Of a stretch of 10,023 nt of DNA, positions 1 to 5,682 are shown piece after piece. The DNA lies in NCBI GenBank assembly GCA_964617625.1, contig CAZTZL010000101.1, forward strand, positions 1-10,023. Direction: 5' to 3'. Position 1 is the stretch's first letter. Each line of letters opens with the position of its first letter. The notes under the pieces were generated by a model. That model worked only from the letters and a program-made list of their open reading frames with translations. It was not told the origin of the DNA and did no database searches. The stretch is from CAZTZL01 sp964617625 (GTDB lineage: Bacteria > Zhuqueibacterota > QNDG01 > DSAB01). The translations under genes were made by a program, and so were the position numbers.

Positions 1-357
1 GGGCAGGAGCCGAACCGGGTGTACGGCACACTGCATTACGGCGCTTCATATCCAAACAATGTGCAGCAGGGCCGTTCGTACGTTTTGCCGGAAGGAACAT
101 TTGCAGAAGATTTTCATGTGTTTGTTTTAGAATGGGACACAACCCGGTTCCAGTGGTTTGTCGATGATACTCTTTATTCCACGATTACTTCATGGTACAC
201 GGAAGGCCACGATTATCCGGCGCCGTTCGACCAGAAATTTCACCTGATTTTCAATGTGGCCGTTGGAGGAAACTGGCCCGGTTCGCCGGATGCGACGACC
301 GTATTCCCCCAGCAAATGGTTGTCGATTATGTGAGGGTGTTTCAAAAAGAGGAATGA
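1..357 (+). CDS. Glycoside hydrolase family 16 (laminarinase-like beta-glucanase), C-terminal part
   Basis: Partial gene, open at the left edge of the window; 118 codons are visible, ending at TGA 355-357. GH16 enzymes are exported endo-acting hydrolases of beta-1,3 or mixed-linkage glucans and related galactans. The visible part begins 'GQEPNRVYGTLHYG', which in laminarinases follows directly after the catalytic ExDxxE strand, so the two catalytic glutamates should lie just upstream of base 1 and cannot be checked. Also typical of the fold are 'FHVFVLEWD' with 'FQWFVDD' (about visible residues 38-53), 'FHLIFNVAVGGNWPG' (about 80-94) and the closing strand 'MVVDYVRVFQ'. The protein ends 4 residues after that strand, with no T9SS sorting tail or C-terminal binding module. 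It converges with the minus-strand CBM/metallo-beta-lactamase gene 97 bp away. Family is confident; substrate (laminarin, lichenan or other) is not resolvable from this half. Confidence 0.93.
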   Translation, partial: GQEPNRVYGTLHYGASYPNNVQQGRSYVLPEGTFAEDFHVFVLEWDTTRFQWFVDDTLYSTITSWYTEGHDYPAPFDQKFHLIFNVAVGGNWPGSPDATTVFPQQMVVDYVRVFQKEE

Positions 358-460
358 GAACCTATTCGTGCAGTTGAAGGTGTTTTTTCACCTTAGATGA
401 TCCTTTCAGCGAGGTGAAGAACACCTCGCCGAGCGCAAAAAGAGGAATGAGAACCTATTC
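343..460. repeat. Perfect 25-bp direct repeat bracketing a 68-bp two-hairpin segment
   Basis: Bases 343-367 and 436-460 are identical over 25 positions (both begin CAAAAAGAGGAATG), with a period of 93 bp. The first copy contains the last codons and TGA stop of the GH16 gene. The second contains the stop (TAG on the minus strand, 455-457) of the convergent gene. The period is a multiple of three, so the + strand reading QKEE-stop recurs in the same frame. The 68 bp between the copies carry two palindromes. The layout fits either a local duplication or insertion of a small palindromic element with a long target duplication; there are no matching terminal inverted repeats to support the latter. 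Confidence 0.9.
377..429. terminator. Pair of related palindromes between convergent genes (BIME/REP-like, possible bidirectional terminator)
   Basis: Hairpin A is AAGGTG (377-382), a six-T loop (383-388) and CACCTT (389-394). Hairpin B is GCGAGGTG (409-416), loop AAGAA (417-421) and CACCTCGC (422-429), a perfect 8-bp stem. Read on the minus strand, hairpin B becomes AGGTGTTCTTCACCT, almost the same as AGGTGTTTTTTCACCT of hairpin A. The two are therefore inverted copies of one motif, as in paired repetitive extragenic palindromes. The position between two converging stops suits transcription termination or mRNA 3'-end protection. Neither hairpin is followed by a clear T-run, so factor-independent termination is uncertain. 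Confidence 0.55.
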
Positions 461-2026
461 TCCGTTCTCCGAATCGGCATCGACAGTTTGACTAACTTTC
501 AGGAAAGAGATTACCGCATCAAGATCCTTGACCGTTTCATAATTCCAATGGGTCCTGTCCGATACCCTGATGATAATGTGGCCCACTTCGAAACTCAATA
601 AATCTTCGATCAGCCGTTCATTATTCTCTTTCAAATAATTTAAAACATTTTTCTTAACCTGCTGTGTATACGCGCCCCGGCCGTAAATGTGTTCTTCTCC
701 AGAAACGATGAATAAATACGGATCGATCATTCTTAAATAAGCCACATCGACTGATCCGTGAAAATGGTGATTGGCATGATAGATATGGGTTTTAAGCTGA
801 TCCAGCTGATTTTTTTCGACATATCTGTGCAGTATTTCATGTTGATTCCAGCCATAAATATCGCCGCCGTGCGTGTAGACAAATCCATGGTATTCCATTC
901 TCATCGAGAGGGACCGGGAGTTTTCTCCCAGTTCTTCAGTCCCGTCGTTATAAGAATTCAGAATCGTAACCCGAATTCCTTCAAATTCAAACTGTTCATC
1001 TGTTGCAAAATCATGATAGTCTTTTTTGATTAATCCGGTGAATCGATCCAGCAGCAGGCGTTCTCCACCGCAGTGATCTTCATGATAGTGTGTGATCCAT
1101 ACGTAGTCCAGATTAATCTGATGTCTGTCCAGAAAAGGAATGACACGCTCGCGGCACATTGTTTCGGTTCCTGCATCGATGAGCAGGGTTTTTCCCGTGG
1201 GGAGGAGCATCAATACTGCCGTACCGTGGCTCACATCCAGAGAAACAATGATCCAGTCTGTTGGATAGGGCACGTCTCTGACATTCAGTTGGAAAGAAAC
1301 CGGTTCTGTGTTGCCAAAATGAAAGAGGAATTCAGCTGGACCGGTTTCCAGCGTCTGAAGATAACTGTTCGGAACCGTAATGCTGACGGCATCCTCGATA
1401 TACGAAACAGGTTCCTGTTTATAAGGGATGTCATTTTTCAGGATCGTGATTCCGATAAAAGGATTGTGATTTTTCTCGAGCTGGATGGTCAGATCCGATG
1501 AAGTTTCATGAATATAGAACGTATTGTTTTTCGGTGTGATTTCGGGTGGCTCGAATATGGGTCCTTCCACACGGATATAATCGATATCCAACTCTCCCCG
1601 GGATGCCCTGAGTTCGATTGTGTTTTCTCCGGTTTTTAATCCTGCAGATTTTTCGATTTCCGTCCAGGAAATGCTGCGTGGGAATCCGATTTCGGGGGCA
1701 TACTCAATTCCGTTGATCAGAATATGCTGGGCCCTGTCTGCAGCGGAAGACCGGTATCCGATGGTTATGGCAACTCTTCCTGTTTCTTCAACAGACACAT
1801 TGAAAAGAACAGAGCCGGTTTTCCGCATTTGACAAAAATTCCCGCCGCTTGCGGAACTGTCCTGCAGCGTCAGGATGCTGTCAAGAAGAACTGCTTCTTC
1901 GGCCTCATAGATTTTGTCAATCACGGTTTTTGGTTTTTGATCTTCATTTATTTTCAGATCCGCACTTCGGGCCGGAAAGACAAAGCAGAGCATAGTGACG
2001 ATCAATAAAAACATGATTTTTTTCAA
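455..2026 (-). CDS. Exported CBM35-like + CBM_X2-like + ComEC-type metallo-beta-lactamase protein
   Basis: A 523-residue protein with a signal peptide (1-22, ending 'FPARSA'). Residues about 39-155 resemble a CBM35/CBM6 beta-sandwich: 'YEAEEAVL' at the start, 'TGENTIELR' and 'GELDIDYIRVE' at the end. Residues about 160-251 resemble the CBM_X2 Ig-like module: 'ITPKNNTF', 'ITILKNDIPY', 'SYLQTLETGP', 'FQLNVRD'. Residues about 255-445 are a metallo-beta-lactamase domain of the ComEC C-terminal type: 'KTLLIDAG', metal motif HYHEDH (H313, H315, D317, H318), 'ENSRSLSMRMEYHGF', 'GGD' (D389) and 'NHHFHGS' (420-425). Metal sites look intact, so it is probably an active hydrolase; substrate unknown. No transmembrane competence channel is attached, so it is not ComEC. 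The likely start is TTG 2026, which gives an MKK signal peptide; ATG 2014 is the alternative. It follows the CE2 esterase gene after 77 bp, probably in one transcript, which suggests work on polysaccharide or another surface polymer. Confidence 0.85.
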   Translation of the reverse strand: MKKIMFLLIVTMLCFVFPARSADLKINEDQKPKTVIDKIYEAEEAVLLDSILTLQDSSASGGNFCQMRKTGSVLFNVSVEETGRVAITIGYRSSAADRAQHILINGIEYAPEIGFPRSISWTEIEKSAGLKTGENTIELRASRGELDIDYIRVEGPIFEPPEITPKNNTFYIHETSSDLTIQLEKNHNPFIGITILKNDIPYKQEPVSYIEDAVSITVPNSYLQTLETGPAEFLFHFGNTEPVSFQLNVRDVPYPTDWIIVSLDVSHGTAVLMLLPTGKTLLIDAGTETMCRERVIPFLDRHQINLDYVWITHYHEDHCGGERLLLDRFTGLIKKDYHDFATDEQFEFEGIRVTILNSYNDGTEELGENSRSLSMRMEYHGFVYTHGGDIYGWNQHEILHRYVEKNQLDQLKTHIYHANHHFHGSVDVAYLRMIDPYLFIVSGEEHIYGRGAYTQQVKKNVLNYLKENNERLIEDLLSFEVGHIIIRVSDRTHWNYETVKDLDAVISFLKVSQTVDADSENGE

Positions 2027-2033
2027 GTGATAA

Positions 2034-2047
2034 CTTCTTCTTTCTTT
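2034..2047 (-). promoter_or_regulatory. Purine-rich ribosome-binding tract favouring TTG start at 2026
   Basis: On the minus strand AAAGAAAGAAGAAG ends 7 nt before the TTG at 2026 and 19 nt before the in-frame ATG at 2014. The spacing, and the MKK n-region it yields for the signal peptide, favour TTG. It is not a strong Shine-Dalgarno sequence. Confidence 0.4.
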
Positions 2048-2103
2048 AGCTGCACTTCGTGATATGTCGATTCAATTCATTGAAAACCGGTTAATGATGT
2101 CGA

Positions 2104-3201
2104 TTACCAGTTCATTTTTGTTTTGATGAATCCGGTTAATTCATTTGCCATTTTCTGATGGTGGCGCACCCGGGGGTGTTTTCCCGTGCCGTCGAATTCA
2201 AAAAACAAACAATCGATTTTTTTATCGCCGGATTTCCGCTTCCATTGATCCACAGCTTGTCTGATATAACCGGGCCAGGGCTGGCCTTTTTTAACGGCAT
2301 CCATACTGCCCAGCGAACAGATCATATAAGCGTCCGGATATTTTTCGCGGATGGTTTTTATAAAATCCATGTAAGCTTGTACGATCTGTTTTTCGCCGGG
2401 GACAGGATCGAGTCTTCCGATAAGCCAGCTGTCATTCTGAAACAGATTGATCACAACCACATCCGGCGTCCATCTGGAAAAATTCCATTTGCTCTCCGGA
2501 TCGGCGGGATTCAACCGGTCGTAGTACTCCGGCATAACCATGTCGAACCAGCTGATCAGAATACCGATCCCGCTCTTTGCGATGCAGGTATAATCCGCAT
2601 TGAGATTTCTGGCAGTGATGGCTCCGTAAGCAAGAAAGTTGTTGCGCTTCGCATTGTTCTCATCCTCGGCATTGTCTTCGCATTCGTTGCCCATGCCGCA
2701 GGTGATCGAGTTTCCATAGAACTCGATCTTTCGTTTCGGACGTTCGGGGGGTGTGGAAAGCGTTTTCCTCTTATCCAGTATAAATCCCTTGAAGACAGTG
2801 GGCCCTGAGAATCCTTCGGTCCGGCGGAACAGCATAATCAGGTGTGTGGTGTCTTTCAGTCCTGTCGCAACAGAGTAAACTTGATTCCCCATATCACAAT
2901 CCAGAATAACCGGATGATCCGAATCATTGTCAATAATTGCATTATAGAAATTGTTACCTTGTGAATCGTCGAGGACAATCTGGATGGATGTGCCGTTAAA
3001 ATTGGCTTTAAGGTAGGTGCCGGGCCAGTAGAGAACAGGTGAATGCAGATCGGTGAAGTCGATTCTGCCAGTATACTGTATTTTCGGATTGTCGGGCAGG
3101 ATGATATGTTTTTCTGAAGAGCAGAACAGAAATGAATGAATCAGCACAATGAGAAACAGGTTTGGTATAGTGATCATTTTTTTGAATCGATTTGTTTCCA
3201 A
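2104..3201 (-). CDS. CE2-type SGNH carbohydrate (acetyl xylan/glucomannan) esterase
   Basis: A 365-residue protein with a short charged N-terminus and a hydrophobic segment (about 11-27), so it is probably exported. The 'FLFC' before SSE is not a proper lipobox, so lipidation is doubtful. Residues about 40-145 match the N-terminal jelly-roll domain of carbohydrate esterase family 2 ('YTGRIDF', 'PGTYLKANFNGTSIQIVLDD'). Residues about 158-363 are an SGNH hydrolase: 'FYGNSITCGMG' with nucleophile S165, block III 'INLFQNDSW' (N256, D257) and 'GKHPRVRHHQKMA' with catalytic H342. CE2 enzymes remove acetyl groups from decorated hemicelluloses and some transfer them to glucomannan. The gene precedes the CBM/metallo-beta-lactamase gene on the same strand and faces a GH16 gene, in keeping with polysaccharide use. 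Length is normal for CE2. Start is TTG 3201 with AAAGGA 7 nt upstream; ATG 3177 is the alternative. Confidence 0.88.
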   Translation of the reverse strand: METNRFKKMITIPNLFLIVLIHSFLFCSSEKHIILPDNPKIQYTGRIDFTDLHSPVLYWPGTYLKANFNGTSIQIVLDDSQGNNFYNAIIDNDSDHPVILDCDMGNQVYSVATGLKDTTHLIMLFRRTEGFSGPTVFKGFILDKRKTLSTPPERPKRKIEFYGNSITCGMGNECEDNAEDENNAKRNNFLAYGAITARNLNADYTCIAKSGIGILISWFDMVMPEYYDRLNPADPESKWNFSRWTPDVVVINLFQNDSWLIGRLDPVPGEKQIVQAYMDFIKTIREKYPDAYMICSLGSMDAVKKGQPWPGYIRQAVDQWKRKSGDKKIDCLFFEFDGTGKHPRVRHHQKMANELTGFIKTKMNW

Positions 3202-3208
3202 AATACTA

Positions 3209-3214
3209 TCCTTT
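3209..3214 (-). promoter_or_regulatory. Shine-Dalgarno site deciding the TTG start at 3201
   Basis: AAAGGA on the minus strand lies 7 nt before TTG 3201. No comparable site precedes the in-frame ATG at 3177, which follows an A-rich stretch. This makes the longer, TTG-started product the better choice. Confidence 0.55.
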
Positions 3215-3414
3215 CAAATTTGATATTCTGTTTTTTCCAACGAATGGTATTGCAGGAATTAGTTCAATTGATCAATATTGTGTCGGTATTGAATATTGAT
3301 TTGAATTATAAAATGCATCGGCGTTTTCATTTAAAAGCTTTTTCAAATTTAATCCCATCTCTTTTAGCGGGCAGAACCTTTCGTAAATGTACAAAAATAA
3401 GGGAATTTTGCAAG

Positions 3415-3449
3415 AAAAAAAAGTGAATTATCAGGTACAGTGATTCCAC
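3415..3449 (-). terminator. Candidate intrinsic terminator of the receptor-YfiR-kinase operon
   Basis: On the minus strand the arm GTGGAAT (3449-3443) pairs imperfectly with ATTCAC (3428-3423), with one bulged G and extra pairing around TCA/TGA inside. A run of eight T follows (3422-3415). It lies 83 nt past the kinase stop codon. The T-run is strong; the stem is imperfect and AT-rich. Confidence 0.45.
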
Positions 3450-3531
3450 ATCGAAACAAAAAACCAAATCCGATTATTTAAGGAATGTGTGAATGATTGG
3501 ACCGGACAGATAACAGAGCGTGGTGTCCTTT

Positions 3532-5049
3532 TTAACTTTCCTGAAATGTAATTTTAAATGAGGTGCCTTGTTTTCTGCTCAGCTTAATGGAGCCATTGAG
3601 CTGTTTGACGAGAATGTTTACCAATTTTAATCCAAGGGATTCGACTGTCCGATAATTTAAATTGTTCGGCAGTCCGATTCCATTGTCGCTCACTATGAGA
3701 TCATAGCCCTGTTTTTTCCCTTTGGTTTTTGAATCGGAACTCTTTTTGAGAGTAATTGTGATTTGACCCCTTCTGTTTTCCGGAAATGCATATTTCAATG
3801 AGTTGGAGATTAATTCATTGATGACCAATCCACAAGGAATAGCCGTGTCAATATTAAACGAAATGTCCTTGATAACGATTTTTAAAATAACATGATTGAT
3901 TGTTTTGTGATAGATACTAAACAGATGCCTTGTCAGATTTTTAGTGTACTCTTCAAAATCGATTTTGGTCAGATCATGGGATTGATATAACTGCTCATGA
4001 ATCAACGCCATTGTTCTTACCCTGTTGTGACAGTCTCTGAAAAGAGCGAGTGTGGATTCTTCTTTGATATTTTTGATTTGGAGATTGAGGAGACTCGATA
4101 TAATTTGAAGATTGTTTTTGACACGGTGATGAATTTCCTGAAGCAGAATTTCTTTTTCATTTAGAGATCCTTTTATCTCTTTTTCGACACGTTTTCGTTG
4201 CCGTAATTCCTTTTTCAGCTGACCGGCTTTTTTCTGCACTTCATCTGAAATATGACTTAATGCTGTGTCCCTGTCTTCGATGAGTGTCAGCATGTTGTTG
4301 AAATTGTCGATCAGGAAACCGATTTCATCGTTGTATTTCTTCACAGCTCGTATTGAATAGTCTTTCTTGTTGGTTACTGCTCTGGCGGTTTGAGTCAAGT
4401 GCAGAATCGGTCCTGATATGAGGCGCTGAAATCTTGCAATTAAAAGGAGAATAATTAACAGGGTACCGATGAGAATAATACCAATAATTTGAATGAATTG
4501 GTGGAATCTTTGAGATAGTTCCTCAGTGTTCGATTGAAGATAAACAACGCCTATTTTCTCGTTATCCAGAATGATCGGATGAAACAGCATCAAGTAGCCC
4601 TGAAAGAAAAAATGGATGTTTTTTTTATCCATGCTGAACGGCAGTAAAGTACTGTTTGCAGGCGAGGGCAAGCTGTATCCGAACTTTTGCATGGCCTGTC
4701 GGTAAATTTGATCCATTTCATCCGGATTTAAATCCGGTTTAAGATATCTTGCAAATTCCTGGTTGCTTGTGTCGTAGACACTGGCCGTTACAATATGCTT
4801 GTGTGCCTTTAGGGAAGATATTGTTTCCTGAGCATCCATTTTAATACTAAAGAGAAGAGCAGCTTCGCAATTATTGCCGATAATGTCCGCAATGATTTCC
4901 ATTTCCTGGACCATTTTCTTTTTAAATCGGATCTGGTCGAAAAGAATAAACGAGAGGCACGCCAGCAGCAAGGCAAGGACGCTGATCGATAAAATAATTA
5001 AAATCAGTTTTTGTTTGATTGAGATGTCTTTTAACGAATATTTTTTCAT
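3532..5049 (-). CDS. CHASE8-HAMP sensor histidine kinase of the HisKA_2 class
   Basis: A 505-residue inner-membrane kinase. The order is TM1 (about 13-37), a periplasmic CHASE8-like domain (about 42-180, with 'GNNCEAALLFSIKMDAQETI' and 'IVTASVYD'), TM2 (about 184-205), HAMP (about 206-260), a coiled coil, HisKA_2 (about 300-375) and HATPase_c (about 398-503). The phosphoacceptor motif is 'EIHHRVKNNLQ', with H307 the likely site. The ATP site looks complete: N box 'NELISNSLKYAFP' (N411, N416), G1 'DNGIGLP' (D455, G457, G459) and G2 'SLGLKLV' (G473). The start is ATG 5049, 9 nt after the YfiR stop and without a clear Shine-Dalgarno site, so translation is probably coupled. CHASE8-HAMP is also the architecture of YfiN, the YfiR partner in Pseudomonas, where the output is GGDEF. 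Regulation of this kinase by the adjacent YfiR is inferred. No response regulator is present nearby. Confidence 0.92.
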   Translation of the reverse strand: MKKYSLKDISIKQKLILIILSISVLALLLACLSFILFDQIRFKKKMVQEMEIIADIIGNNCEAALLFSIKMDAQETISSLKAHKHIVTASVYDTSNQEFARYLKPDLNPDEMDQIYRQAMQKFGYSLPSPANSTLLPFSMDKKNIHFFFQGYLMLFHPIILDNEKIGVVYLQSNTEELSQRFHQFIQIIGIILIGTLLIILLLIARFQRLISGPILHLTQTARAVTNKKDYSIRAVKKYNDEIGFLIDNFNNMLTLIEDRDTALSHISDEVQKKAGQLKKELRQRKRVEKEIKGSLNEKEILLQEIHHRVKNNLQIISSLLNLQIKNIKEESTLALFRDCHNRVRTMALIHEQLYQSHDLTKIDFEEYTKNLTRHLFSIYHKTINHVILKIVIKDISFNIDTAIPCGLVINELISNSLKYAFPENRRGQITITLKKSSDSKTKGKKQGYDLIVSDNGIGLPNNLNYRTVESLGLKLVNILVKQLNGSIKLSRKQGTSFKITFQES

Positions 5050-5058
5050 GCGGCAGTT

Positions 5059-5628
5059 TTAATCATGTTTTAATCTTGCCAGTTTTAAGAGCTTTGCGCT
5101 GATCTCCAGCCTGGATTTCTCAACTGCATCCAAATTGATCTCAAATCCAACCTGATTTCCCGTGATGATAAAGTTAATCATGCCGCCGAGCCGTATGAAA
5201 TCATCCAAATCCCCAACTGTGAGCACCGGTGTTCCTTCGAGAGGTTTTAAAACAGCCACCTGATATCTTTTTTCGTTAAATCCGACATAGAGGACATGGC
5301 ATTGCTCGTAATCCTCAATCCCGGGGAATCTTTTAATGATGATTTTTCTTGACTGAATGGTTCTGTCTTTTATCATGGTGTCTATCGATTTTCCAAAGGG
5401 ATCATGTCCTATAATGCCGAGAATAATGGGGGACAGGCTGTCCTTGAACACCTCTTCGGGCCATTCGACAAACTTGATAAAATTAAAAAGGAACGCGGCC
5501 CGCACTTCGTATTCTGTTGGTATGGAATCCTGTTTGTTCAATCCATAAATAGGAAAGTGAAATATCACTATGATCAGCAGCAGACTGATGACAATAGCAG
5601 TTTTATTATAACTGTTATTTAAACTCAT
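5059..5628 (-). CDS. yfiR-like: YfiR family (DUF4154) periplasmic signalling protein
   Basis: A 189-residue protein with an N-terminal hydrophobic signal (about 10-29) and then the full DUF4154/YfiR fold. Family marks are 'EYEVRAAFLFNFIKFVEWPEE' (39-59, written here only as the known N-terminal block), 'IILGIIGHDPFG' (68-79), 'CHVLYVG' (110-116), 'PVLTVGD' (134-140), 'GGMINFI' (148-154) and 'FEINLDAVEKSRLEISAKLLKLA' near the C-terminus. In Pseudomonas YfiR is a periplasmic repressor that acts on the CHASE8 domain of YfiN. Here the next gene, 9 nt downstream, encodes a CHASE8-HAMP histidine kinase, so that kinase is the obvious partner. Only one cysteine (C110) is present, so the intramolecular disulfides of the Pseudomonas protein cannot form. 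The gene lies 54 bp after the TonB receptor stop. The start is ATG 5628 with an AT-rich upstream and no clear Shine-Dalgarno site. Confidence 0.93.
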   Translation of the reverse strand: MSLNNSYNKTAIVISLLLIIVIFHFPIYGLNKQDSIPTEYEVRAAFLFNFIKFVEWPEEVFKDSLSPIILGIIGHDPFGKSIDTMIKDRTIQSRKIIIKRFPGIEDYEQCHVLYVGFNEKRYQVAVLKPLEGTPVLTVGDLDDFIRLGGMINFIITGNQVGFEINLDAVEKSRLEISAKLLKLARLKHD

Positions 5629-5682
5629 AAAGATAAATGTTTGATAAAGTGTCTTGTTCCTTACATGACCGGTTATTTTAGA

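Larger units (their letters stand above)
3202..3531. other. 330-bp intergenic region upstream of the CE2 gene, with a dyad
   Basis: AT-rich and without a credible gene. On the minus strand it carries the 3' end and probable terminator of the sensor-kinase operon (see 3415-3449), then the upstream region of the esterase gene. A TATAAT hexamer lies at 3305-3310 (minus) but no good -35 element sits at the right distance. Downstream of it is an inverted repeat ATCAATATT (3271-3279) / AATATTGAT (3292-3300) with a 12-base centre. The dyad extends imperfectly outward (TTCAA at 3263-3267, TTGAA at 3301-3305), as an operator might. Confidence 0.4.

Noticed and set aside
343..460. CRISPR array fragment
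   Set aside because: Only two repeat copies exist, they overlap the ends of two coding genes, the 68-bp interval is internally palindromic, and no cas gene is nearby.
1073..1501. Plus-strand 142-residue reading frame
   Set aside because: Antisense to the metallo-beta-lactamase domain, which carries its conserved metal motifs in the other frame.
455..2026. Competence protein ComEC
   Set aside because: Only the C-terminal metallo-beta-lactamase domain resembles ComEC. There is no membrane channel or OB-fold part, and the N-terminus holds a signal peptide and carbohydrate-binding-like modules instead.
2158..2808. Plus-strand 216-residue reading frame
   Set aside because: Antisense to the CE2 esterase, whose catalytic motifs are intact. 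No recognisable domain and no supporting ribosome-binding site.
3504..3533. Plus-strand terminator-like hairpin GGACA...TGTCC followed by TTTTT
   Set aside because: The stem is only 5 bp with a 15-base loop, and no plus-strand gene lies upstream of it.
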